Shown: piece by piece, positions 53,036-64,000 of the stretch | Numbering within the stretch: the stretch's first letter is position 1 | How the letters are laid out: each line of letters starts with the position of its first letter | Source: Opeltia flavorubescens | Taxonomy: Eukaryota > Ascomycota > Lecanoromycetes > Teloschistales > Teloschistaceae | DNA length: 64,000 nucleotides | Direction: 5' to 3' | NCBI GenBank assembly: GCA_000442125.1 | Contig: KE546969.1 | Span: forward strand, 496,001 to 560,000 | Notes under the pieces: generated by a model | The model's input: the letters and a program-made list of their open reading frames with translations, nothing else | The model's database searches: none | What the model was told of the DNA's origin: nothing | Position numbers and translations under genes: made by a program

Positions 53036-54165
53036 AGATTTTATATATTATAGTTTTAATATATTATAGCTTTAATATATTATAGCTTTAATATAAATAT
53101 ATTTTTAAAATTTTATTAACTTGAAAAGAAATTAGTTAATATTATATATTATAATATTCTTTTATTTTAATTACAATAAAAATAATAAAATTTTTAATAT
53201 TAATATATATAGGCCGGTATTCTTTTATAACTATTAGTACTATTATTTTTTATTATATAAATATATTTATAGATCTAACGATTTTTAAAGTAGTTAAATT
53301 ATAATAACAAACTATATATTTTATAGTTAAAAAAACAGCTAGTTCTTTAATAAGCGCTTCGGTAAAAGTTTTAGAATCTGGTATTTTTTTAAATTAAATA
53401 GCTTACTTAAAGTTTAATAGATATAAAAGGTTTAGTATTTTATTAATCTTAAATTTAAATAATATTTAATTAATAATTTTAAATATAAAACTGAAATAAA
53501 TAGAATTATTTACAACCGTTAATATTTATAAAAAAATAGTAGATTATAATTTAAAATCGTTTAATATAGTAATATATCAGCGTATAATATTTCTAATAAT
53601 TTAATTAAATCGTTTTAATATACTATTAATTTATAAATATTAGGTAGTAAAATATTATAAATCTATTTTTAAAGTTTTAAATATCTAGTACTATAGCTAT
53701 TTAACGAACTTTTTGTTATAATTTAAAATTATTATTTATAATATATTTTAATTTAGTTTTATTAGTCTATTTAATATTTATTTAATTTATTTTTTATTAT
53801 TTTAAATAGTTTTTTTAAATATATAAATAATTATTTTAGTTTATTTATTTATTACTAATATATAATAATCGTGCCTTTTATATAATTTCGGTAGAATAAG
53901 GATAAAATTTATAATAAATATATAAAGTTACTATACTAGACTAAATACTAGTTATAAAACTTTATATATTTAATAATAATATATTTAATTAACTAAATAT
54001 TATATATTATATTAAATAAATTTATATAGCTTGATTAATATATTATATATATTAAAATCTTATATTAAGCGTTTATATAAGTATATATATATAAAGTAGT
54101 TTATTTTATTAAAAATTAATTAGAATACTTTTTTTTTATATTTATAGATATTATTAAATTTATTA

Positions 54166-54466
54166 AAATTATATATATAAAAAACTCGCTTAATTGTTTT
54201 AAAAGACAAAAGCTCTAGTTATATACACGGTTTTCGATCGAAGTGGTTAGAGTTACGTAATATTAGGATTGATCTATATATATATATTTTAATACTCCTA
54301 TTTAGAAAAATATTAACGATATAATAAAAATAAAAAAAACCATATAATAAATATAATAAATCAATCAAAATAAGTATATAATATAAACTTCTATTATAAA
54401 TATATAGAAATACCTTTTACTAGTATTATATCCAGTTTAAATATTATACTAAACAAAAAAACTAAA
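54166..54466. other. Island with CpA/TpG retained inside the RIP block
   Basis: Starts where D1 stops matching D2 and ends at the E fragment. It has ACACGG, TTTTCGATCGAAGTGGTTAG, AAGACAAAAG and similar, so CpA and TpG survive here. It matches nothing else in the window. A short tRNA A-box-like run (GTGGTTAGAG) is present but there is no B-box at the right distance. Nature unknown; possibly single-copy DNA between insertions. Confidence 0.55.
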
Positions 54467-54576
54467 TATTATATAATAGGTATAGAGTAATAGTATTATA
54501 TTAAAGGTAAAAAATTATTTATCTATAGAATCTGCAACTAAATAAATATAGGCGCTAAAAGGCGCTAAATCTAACT
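54467..54576. repeat. E segment a, fragment
   Basis: Matches 31168-31284 (shared TAATAGGTATA.AGTAATAGTA and the GGCGCTAAAA..GCTAAA.CTAACT end). This copy retains CTGCAACT, so it is less mutated. It is followed directly by element D2. Confidence 0.85.
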
Positions 54577-54904
54577 GTGTAAATATATTTAAAAGGCTTC
54601 CTTCGAGTTATAATAATTATTTAGCTTTATCTACCATATTAGCCTTGTATTTATATAGTATAGCTATAATAGATACCGGTAACGAATAAAGCTATTAGCC
54701 TTTAATAATAGGCTCTTCCTTATTAATAAACGGCTTTTTAGCTTATTTTTACTATTTAATATTAGTATTAGTATTATTAATCGTTTTATTATAATTTAGA
54801 GCCGATTTCGGGTTAAAATAGTATTTATACTTTTCTACTAATACTTTAATATTATCTAGATAGTATTTAAGCATTTACTAATTATTTTTAAACCTATAAT
54901 TAAT

Positions 54905-55118
54905 TGTAAGGTCGCTAGGTAAATAACCTGCGAACCTCGGGTCAACGGAGCTGCGTAGCAGAATATAGAAGACGCCTATTTAGATAATAATAGAATTAAT
55001 TACTAAAGAATTCGTAGTTAAAAGCCCGTAAGGTTTTTATTAAATATAAGCGCTACTTATATTAAATATAGCCCTATTTTCTACGAATTTTATACCTACT
55101 AGGCCTCCGACCTTATTA
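54905..55118 (-). repeat. LTR of R1-C (left in window, 3' of the element)
   Basis: Begins TGTAAGGTCGCTAGGTAAAT and ends near GGCCTCCGACCTTATT. Unusually rich in surviving CpG and still with CpA, so it is less mutated than the other LTR. Confidence 0.87.
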
Positions 55119-58100
55119 CTATATCTTCTCTAACTAGATTTAGTCCTTTAAGTCCTATTAGTAGGTAATAAATTTATATAATATATTTCTACTTTTTACC
55201 AGCCAGTATATAGCTATATTAAACTCTATTAAAATTAATCTCGTAAATTATAAATAAATGGATTTTATATATAGTCATAAAATTTTAATATTTTAAAATT
55301 TAATTTAAAGTATAACTATTATTTTAATTTTATTTAGATATTTATAAGCTATAAGCTTTTTAATTATAATATTTATTTAGTATTATTTAATAAAATTTAA
55401 ATAATTAAACTTATAAATAAATATATTAAAATTTTATTTTTTTCTTTATTATAAAATAATTTAAAATAATATAAAACTCTTTTAAAACTTTTTTAAAAAA
55501 TAAAATCTATAAACCTCGACTTTTAATTATATTAAATTATTTTTAAATATTAAGTTTATAAATAAATAGTACTTTTAATATATAGTTTCCTTTTTTAAAA
55601 TATTATTTTATTTATTATATAACGATAAAATATTTTAAACTTATTTTAATAATATTAAACTATTTCTTATTATATAAAATAGCCCGAAGCTCGATTTTCG
55701 GTTTTAATTTACTTTAAAAAAATATATAATAATAGATATAGAATAGGCTAGAATTTCTTTTAAAATTATATTTTTTAATAAGTTATAAATATAATAAAAA
55801 GATAAATAATTACTCTTTTTTTTAACTATTATCTACCGAGCTCTTTTTTACTTTTATATATTTCTCTAGCGAATATTTCTTAAAATATTTAAATAATTAT
55901 ATTTTTTTTTAAATTTTTATTTTTTTTTAAACTATAAATTTTTTATAGTTTTTCTTTTTATTTTAAATTTAAAGTTATAGTTTATTATATAAATATAATT
56001 TTTAGCTATTATTATTATTTACTTACTAAATTACAATACTAAAATTATAAATTTCCTTTATTTTTTTAAAATTTTCGCTTAATTTTACGAATTTTAATTA
56101 ATCTAATAAGTAAATAGGTTTAAATCTAATTTTTTCTAATTTTCTACGTAATTTTTATTATAGCTTTTTTATCTAAAAAAAACTATAAAAAAAAGCCGCA
56201 GCTTAAAAATATATAAAAAATAGATTTTTTAAATATTTAAATTATAATCCTATAATTTATAATTTTAATAACATTTTTAAATAATTATTTAAATTTTTAA
56301 ATTTTTTTAATTAAATATTAATATAATTTCTTTTAGTTAAAAAAAGTCTAATTTAATATATATAATATATTAAACGCTTTATAATAAATCCCGCGTATAT
56401 TTATTATATATTTATAAAAAAAGCTACTAAATATAATTATTATTTTTTTATTAATTATTAATATAAATAAAATATTTACCCTTTAAAAGGGTAATATATA
56501 CTTAAAAATTTTTATTAATACCTCTATTTAAAAGCGAATTTTAAGGTTATTCTCGTTTTTTAATAATAATATTTTCGGAAATTTAAAGTAAAATTATCTA
56601 TAAAGCGCGGGTCTATTAATACTACTATTTTAATAGTAGTAGATATAATTAAACCTTCTACTTCTATAATAAAAAAAACTTCTATTTTATTATAAAATAT
56701 AGTAAATAATATTTAATAAATTACTAAAAAAATATATATCAATAATTATTTTTTTAATTATTTATTTAAAAACTTTTATTAAAAAATTCCTTTTAAATAT
56801 AATAATTAATAGTCTCGTTTAAAAATATAGATATATTATAGAATAATTTATAGGAATAATAATTATTTAAACTAGTATAATAATATAAATTTTTTAATTT
56901 ATATATAAATTTTTAATAATAATTTTCTAAATAATTAATAGATTTTATATAATCTATTCTTTTTTTTTTACCTTTAAATATACTTTTTATTTTAACTTTT
57001 ATCCTTTTTAATACACCTATTTTTAATTTAATTTATTTAAAATTTTTAATAAATTCTTTTATATTATCTAAACTACTAACTAGCTTCTAAAAATTTTAAA
57101 AAGGTATAATATTAATTTAATAAATTAAATATTAAAATATAAATTTTATTATATATTTATTAAATATTTATTTTATTTTTTATTCTTTTTTATTTTTTAA
57201 TAAAATAGATTAAATTTTAAAATTTTTACTATAAAAATATTATAGTTTAAATAAAGTAATATAAAATATAAAATAAATCCTTTTATATTATTTAGATAGT
57301 TTAGAAAAATAAATTTATTTATTAATTCTTTTTAAAACTTTAAAAGGTTTTAATTATTTATAATCTAATTTTTTTTTAAATTTTAAAATACGAATATTAA
57401 TACTCTATAATAGTATTTTATTATTTTTTTAAAAATTTATAGCTTTAAAATAGGTATTATAATATTTTATTTAATATTTAAAAACTTTTTTATAAAATTT
57501 AATTAAATATTTCTCTAAATTCTTTAACTAATTTATTTTTTTAAATATTAAAAGCGCTATTTTTTTAAAAGCTATATCCTTAAATTTAATTTTTAAAATA
57601 GTAATATATTTTTAAAATAATATATTTAGCGGTTTCCTAGTATTTATATATATATTATTATTATAGATAAACTCCGTTAAAAGTAATAATTCTAATTAAT
57701 TATCCTACTTATAATTATAATAAACTTATAGATAATATTTTAAATTTTAATTTTAATATTTTATTTAATTATTAATTTAAGTATAAAATATTATATTAAA
57801 CTTCTTTTTAATACCTAAATAATAATAAAAAATCCTTTAGAATTTATTTATAAAAAGTAACTTTTTATTATTAATAATTCTTTATATAATTTTATAATAT
57901 TTAATAAATTCACGTTATAATAATTCTACAAACTTTTCTATAATAATATCCTTAATAGTAGGAATATAAATTATATATTTAATTAAATTATTTATTAATA
58001 TAAAAATTAAATTATAAATCCTTTTTATATAAAGATTAATTATAAATAATAAATTAATAACAAAATCTATTATTATTATATAAAACAACTTTATATTATT

Positions 58101-61100
58101 GAATAAAATTAGGTTAAACTAGTTATAAAACTTATAATTGTAAATTTATACCTTTTAATAATTAAAATATATTTTATAATAATTTTTTATTTTTTTAATT
58201 ATATTTAACTAATAATATTTTTTATAAATTCTATCCTTTATTCTTTTTTTTATAAAATAATCTATTTTAAAATTTTTATAATTTATATAAAAAATTTCTT
58301 CTTTTATCGCTAAATTATTAGATATATAAATTATTAGGCTTTTTTAAAATAATTTATCCTCTTTTATTTTCTATTTTAAAAGTTCTTCTTAATTAGTAGT
58401 AAATTTTTAGCGCTATTCCTTTTTTATGATAAAAGCGTCCTTTAATTAAAATTTAGAAAACTATTTTATTATAATTAATTATATATTTAAAAAGGATTTT
58501 TTTAATTTAATAACCTATTAAACTAAAAACCGGAAATTTATAAAATCTAAAAATCTATAAATTTTTTTAATTTTTTTTTTATTTTTATAAATTGAAAAAG
58601 TATTTATAATAATTATATTATTTAATTTTACTATTAATATTATTATAAATTGAATTATTATAAATATTTTATTTTTTTTTAATACTTTAAACTAGTAATT
58701 TTTTTTATAAAATTTATTTTATAAAATAAATAGAAAGTTATTATTATTATTTTTACTACTATTAAATTTTATAATATTAGATCTTTTAAATAATATATCG
58801 ACTAAATTTAATAAATTTTTCTAGTACTCTATATAAAAATTAAACGTAGCTAGTTTTTTTATTTATAATACTTATTTTATAATAAGCTCTTTTATAATTA
58901 TAAAGTACCTAAAGTTATTATAATCTATAATTATATAGATGACTATTATAATTCCTTAAAAATAATACCGCTAATTTTTAAAGTTTAATATTATAATATA
59001 AAGCTTTTTATTATATCTATTCTAATAAAATTTTATACCTTTAAATTTATAACTAAAAAAAGCTATTAAATTTTAATATAAACTTTTTTTTAATTTTTAA
59101 TTAAAAATCCCTCCTATTTTACGCTTTAATATATCTATTTTTATATAAATTTTAATATTTATATTATAATATTATAAAATAAAAGCTAAAATAAAAAATT
59201 TTTATAACTTTTTAAAAGCTTTTTATACTTTTTTAAATTAAATAAATTTAGATCTAATTTATTTTTTTTTCGTACTTTATATTAAATCGATTAAAAAGAT
59301 AGTTATTTATAAAAAACTTTTTTTTAATTATTTATAAAATTCTATAAATTCTAAAAATACTAGAATATTCTTTATATTTTCTAATACTAACTATTCGCTT
59401 ATAATCTTAATTTTTAAAAATTTTATACGAATTTTTTATTAATCTATTATAAAATCTAAAAATATACTTTAAATATAATTAAAAATATATTTTAATAGCT
59501 TTATATATAAATAATATTCTAATAAAGCTTTAATAATTATATAAATATATTTTTAATATTTCCTTTTATTTTTAAAGAAAATTAGTATATTATTTAAATA
59601 AATTATATAAAATATATTTAAATAAAATTATAATATTTTGTTAATATATAATTAAAAAATAATAAAAGTATTTATAAAATAAAATAATATAGTTTAATAT
59701 TAAAACTATTTATAATAAATTTAAAATATAATTTTTTATTTATTTTTCTACCTAATTTAAATATAATAATAAATATTATAAATATTAATTTTAATGAATT
59801 ATTTTATATATATAAATCTATCTAAAGTTTTTAATAATAAAAATAAAAAATATTTATTTTTAATAATAATTTTATTAAGATCCTTATAATTTATATATAA
59901 TTATAAACTATTATCTATTTTTTTAATAAATAATACTAGTATTTTAATTAGACTACTCGAAAATTTTATTTAATTTTTAATTTATATATTTATAAGATAA
60001 TTTTAAATTATTACTAATTTATCTAGTAATATATTTTAGATTAAATCTATTTTTAGCTATTTATCTAGCTTTAAATCTATAAAATATTCTATTTAATTAT
60101 ATATCTTTAAACTATTAATAAAATCTTTTAAAAAAAACTCTACTAAATTTTAAAAAACTAATAGAATTTTAAAATCTTTAACTTATATTATACTATATCT
60201 TACAACTTTTAATATAATTATTTTTATTTCTGGATTAAATATTAATTAATAAAAATATTTAATTTATATACTATTTATTTTATTTACTATTAATATTACT
60301 AATTTAATAGATTCTTTTATAATATTAATACCGACTTAATTTAATATCGTTTTATAAATAGTAAAAGTACTTTTATAAATTTATTTCTAATCTCGCTAGT
60401 AAATGCGAAAATCTATTTCTATTAGTTAAAAATAGCTAAAAATTATATTATATTTATATATATCTACTATATAATAATTATTTTTTTAATATTTTTTTAC
60501 TCTATAATTATTTAATAAATTTATACTTAGTAAATAGAAATTATAAAATAGAATTTAATAACTATTTACCGCTTTAATTTACTTTAAAATTATTCGGTTT
60601 TTAAATAAAAAAAGTTTTTTAATAAATATTTATAAAATAAAATTTTTTCTTATACTAAAATTAATTAAATAATAAACTATTTAAAATTTTATAAAAGTAT
60701 TAATATATAAAAAAACCGATTATAATAGGTATTTACTATTTAGTTATAAGTAATTCTAGTATATTAGCGGTATATACTAAAATTTACCTTTTTTTTATAT
60801 TCCTTTTCTTTTATTATATTTTTTTTACCTTTTTATAAATTTAAAATATATAGGATTATTCGCTTTATACTCTTTAACTTTATAAATCTAATATTTTATT
60901 TTAAATATTATTTTTTTATATTTTTTTAAATATTTAATTAAATTCTAATTACTATTTTTATTATAATTTAAATCCTTTTTTTTTATAAATCTCTCCCCTA
61001 ATTATTTTATTTAAAGGATTAGATATTTCTAATAAATATTCTATATCTTAATTTAAATATAATACCTATCTTTTATAAATATTATTTTAGTATAATATAT

Positions 61101-62035
61101 TATATTAAAAAAGTTTAATAGGTTTTTAATTTTTTAAAATTTAATAATATCTTATTGTTAATTTATTTATCTATTTTAATTTATAAATATAAAATCTATA
61201 TAAATTTATCTATTAAATAATTTAAATCGTTATATTATTATTATAAATACTAATTAAATATAAATATTAATTATAAATCTAACTATTTTATAAATTCTAG
61301 CCGAGCTTTTATTTATATATTTCAGATCGCTAAATTATTAAATATATTTTTATAATATTTAATAAATTTCTTTTAAATTGATAATTTAATTTTAACGCCT
61401 AATAATTTAATATAATCGCGCTATTAAATTCTAAATTTATTATTAAATCTAAAAGCTTTTTAATAAATTTTTTTTTTTTTTATAAAAAAATCCTTTTATA
61501 GAATATTAATATATTCTTTATAATTAGTAAGCTATTATATTAAATCCTTATATTTAATATACAGCTATTCGCTAGATATTTCTAGCCTATTCGCTTTTTT
61601 TTTTATATTTAAATAAAACCGGTAATAATTATTATTATACTACTTTTAATAGTTTATACTAGCTTTTAACTCGGCGATTTATAAATAAATTTTTAATAAT
61701 TTATTCCTTAATTTAAATTCCTAAATATAAAATTAAATTTATAATATTTATATTCTAGCTTTTTTCTTTAATAAAGTTAATTTATTAAAAGTTCTATTTT
61801 TTAATTGTTTACTTTTTTAGTACTTTTTTAATTAGATAAAAATTAATTTACTAGATTATTTTTATTATTTCCGCCCGGGTTTTTAAATAAATTTTACTCG
61901 CTATTATTAAGTTTTCTAATTCGGCCATTTTATAAAGCTTCTAGCTATTTTAAAGTCTATACGCGAGACCTTTTTTTTTAGGCTCCTCTCGCTATTTTAC
62001 TAGGCAACTCCTTATAATTAAAAAATAATTAGAAC

Positions 62036-62248
62036 TATAAAATTATTAAATAAGTAGCCTATAAATTTCGGATTAACGGAGCTATATAGTAGAATATAAA
62101 AAACGCTTATCTAGATAATAATAGAATTAATTACTAAAAAATTAGTAACCTAAAGTCTATAGGGTTTTTATTAAATATAGGCGCTATTTATATTAAATAT
62201 AGCTCTACCTCCTATAAACTCTATACCCGCTAGGCCTCCGGCCTTATT
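62036..62248 (-). repeat. LTR of R1-C (right in window, 5' of the element)
   Basis: Matches 54905-55118 with mainly G/A and C/T differences (TATAAAATTATTAAATAAG against TGTAAGGTCGCTAGGTAAA). It ends GGCCTCCGGCCTTATT. Confidence 0.87.
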
Positions 62249-64000
62249 TTAACCTAATAAATAAAGTATTAAATAGAAAAACCTCTATTTTTATAAATAT
62301 AGCGTTTATAAAGGATTCGTTTAATTTTAAACTTTTTATTATTATTAATAATAGTTTAGAGTATAGGTATATAATAGCGCTAGTAGAAATTATTACTAGA
62401 GTTAGTAATAGGCTTTAAATATATTATTAATATTATATTATAGATTTTTATAATAGATAATAGCTTTAAATAGTAAAGTAATAGTTTAATATATTTAATA
62501 GTTTTAAAAGGGCCTACTAGCTATTATTTAATCTTCTTAAAAATAAGTTTTAATATATTATAGCTTCGATATAATTATTTTTTTATAAAATCGCTAATTT
62601 TAAAATAAACTAGTTAGTAATATATATTATAATTTTTTTTTATTTTTATTATAATAAAAGTAATCGTATCTTTAATATTAATATATATAGGTTAGTATTC
62701 TTTTATAGTTACCGATATTATAATATTCTATATTATAAGTATATTTATAAACTTACTAGTTTTTAGAATAGTCGATTTATAATAATAAGTTATTTATATT
62801 ATAGTTAAAAAGATAGCTAGTTTTTGAATAAAAACGTTAACGGGAGTTTTAAAGCCTATTATATCTTTTAATTAAATAGCTTATTTAAAGTTTAGTAGAT
62901 ATAAAATATCTAATATTTTATAAATTTTAAATTTAAATAGTATTTAATTAAGTATTTTAAATATAGTACTAGAGGTTATCAAGTTATTAAAAGGTATTAA
63001 TATTTATAAAAAAATAATAGGCTATAGTTTAAAATCGTCTAGTATAGCGATATAATAGTATATAATATTTTTAGCGGTTTAATTAAACCGTTTTAATATA
63101 CTATTAATTTATAAATATTAAAAAATAAAATATTATAAATCCACTTTTAATACTTTAAATATCTAGCGCTATAATTAACCTATAAACTTTTTATTATAAT
63201 TTAAAAGTACTACTTATAATACGCTCTAATTTAACTTTATTTGTTTATTTAATAGCTAATTAATCTATTATTTATTACTTTAAATAATCTTTTTAAATAT
63301 ATAGATAACTATTTTTATAAATTGATTTATTATTAATATATAATAATTATACCTTTTATATTATTTTAGTAGAATAAAAATAAAATCGATAGTATATATA
63401 TAGAATAATTTTACCGGGCTAAATACTAGCTATAAAACTTAATATAGGCGGTAATAAGATATTTAATTAATTTTATACTATAAATAATAATAAATAAATT
63501 TATATAGCTTTATTAATATATTATATATATAAAAGCCTTTTATTAGGCGTTTCTACGTATATATATAGCCGAAATAGCCTATTTTATTATATACTAGCTA
63601 GAATACTTCTTTTTCTATATCTATAGGTATTATTTAACGTATATCTTACTTATTATTATTAAAGTAGAATAGCGCGTTAATAATATAATATGGTAGTTTA
63701 ATAATATTATTATTTAATTTTATATTAACTTTAATAAATTTTTTAATTTTAACCTAATAACTTTTTTTTATATACTTATTAATTAATTATTAACGGAATT
63801 TAGTTAATATTTTTATTAGGTTTACTAGGAAGTAACGTACTATAGAAGTATTTATATTTAGCGATTTATCTATTTTTAAGTAATACTTATAGCTAGCGAG
63901 CTTCGATAATATATTTAAAACTATATTTATAACTTTAAACTTATAGTAAATATTAAATTTAAATTATTAAAGGTATTTAGAAATTTATATTAAATAAAAC

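Larger units (their letters stand above)
34740..54165 (-). mobile_element. D1: Gypsy-type element (minus), split by G2, truncated at its right end
   Basis: The two parts are 34740-35096 and 52768 to about 54165; between them sits G2. The left part matches 54577-54904 of D2 and the right part matches D2 from about 62,280 onward, so the two D copies confirm each other. On the minus strand, 52,985-53,035 reads KKLNNNYQALLKL, resembling the KKLD..GPFK segment that follows the integrase in Gypsy polyproteins; the integrase itself should be at 53,200-54,000. Similarity to D2 is lost near 54,165. Confidence 0.7.
54905..62248 (-). mobile_element. R1 copy C: full-length Gypsy-type LTR retrotransposon (about 7.34 kb), RIP-killed
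   Basis: LTRs are 54905 to about 55118 and 62036-62248. The coding strand is minus, because its interior is the reverse complement of copy A; integrase is expected near 57,750-58,090. It lies inside D2: 54900-54904 is TTAAT, 62249-62253 is TTAAC, and the uninterrupted paralogue D1 reads CTATAACTAACCTAATA at the same site. It is the reference copy for the truncated A and B. Confidence 0.88.
18945..64000. other. RIP-mutated AT-rich block (AT isochore / constitutive heterochromatin)
   Basis: From here to the window edge the sequence is nearly all A and T. CpA and its complement TpG are almost absent while surviving C is mostly in CpG, CpT or CpC; this is the footprint of repeat-induced point mutation, the C-to-T process of ascomycetes that targets duplicated DNA before meiosis with a CpA preference. 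Every recognisable coding frame is broken by many TAA/TAG codons. Composition is uneven: 18,945-31,160 is the most depleted, 31,168-54,900 keeps more G+C. Undetermined bases occur at 44716, 48122 and 50415-50436. No intact gene is present. Confidence 0.95.
54577..64000 (-). mobile_element. D2: Gypsy-type element (minus), split by R1-C, continues past the window
   Basis: The parts are 54577-54904 and 62249-64000. The first part begins TGTGTAAATATATTTAAAAGG and matches 34740-35096. The second matches D1 from about 52,790 to about 54,165 and continues beyond D1's truncation point. The post-integrase segment is at 62,501-62,550. The RT region is expected to the right of the window. Confidence 0.7.

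Noticed and set aside
54220-54270. A-box-like GTGGTTAGAG in the unmutated island, possible tRNA remnant
   Set aside because: No B-box follows at tRNA distance and no cloverleaf is apparent; kept only as part of the island description.
18945-64000. Mitochondrial DNA or CRISPR-like array as explanation of the AT-rich block
   Set aside because: Repeats are long and dispersed, LTR structures and Gypsy motifs are present, and no regularly spaced short repeats occur.

Overview
The window is from a filamentous ascomycete, inferred from short introns (about 48-163 nt) with GT..AG ends and CTAAC/CTGAC-like branch sites, fungal-type proteins (APC1/BimE, eIF2A, secreted Ser/Thr-rich proteins) and a very large AT-rich block with the signature of repeat-induced point mutation (RIP). 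A Leotiomycete is plausible, but nothing here proves the class.

Bases 1 to about 18,900 are ordinary gene space with six genes. On the left, the anaphase-promoting complex scaffold APC1 (minus strand, cut by the window edge) is divergent from a WD-type protein that is probably the nucleoporin NUP37. A six-exon eIF2A gene lies convergent to the latter. Next come a conserved-looking fungal protein of unknown function with an in-frame TAG near its predicted N-terminus, a six-exon gene for a 1,029-residue secreted Ser/Thr/Pro-rich protein, and, divergent from that, a six-exon gene for a 312-residue secreted HExxH metalloprotease-like protein. The last two are the genes nearest the AT-rich block.

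From about 18,945 to the right edge (over 45 kb) the sequence is extremely AT-rich, almost without CpA/TpG, and holds no intact gene. By comparing segments within the window I resolve it into nested, RIP-killed Ty3/Gypsy-type LTR retrotransposons. Family R1 has copy A (plus, 18,945-25,371, 5'-truncated), copy B (minus, about 25,372-31,167, without LTRs; A and B form a giant inverted repeat) and copy C (minus, 54,905-62,248, full length with LTRs and target-site duplication). Family D has two minus-strand copies: D1 is split by G2, and D2 is split by R1-C and runs off the window. G2 (plus, 35,097-52,767) is itself split by G1 (plus, 44,433-52,112), which has two 257-bp LTRs and a perfect 5-bp target duplication ATCGC. 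A fifth unit, E (31,168 to about 34,739), is not recognised; a piece of it recurs at 54,467.

The genes do not form an operon or cluster. Core genes (cell cycle, nuclear pore, translation) lie on the left, secreted-protein genes lie beside the repeat block, and the block itself is most simply read as an AT isochore or pericentromeric/subtelomeric heterochromatin. All repeat boundaries and gene models were worked out by eye; the LTR boundaries of G1, G2 and R1-C are good to a few bases, other repeat ends to tens of bases.
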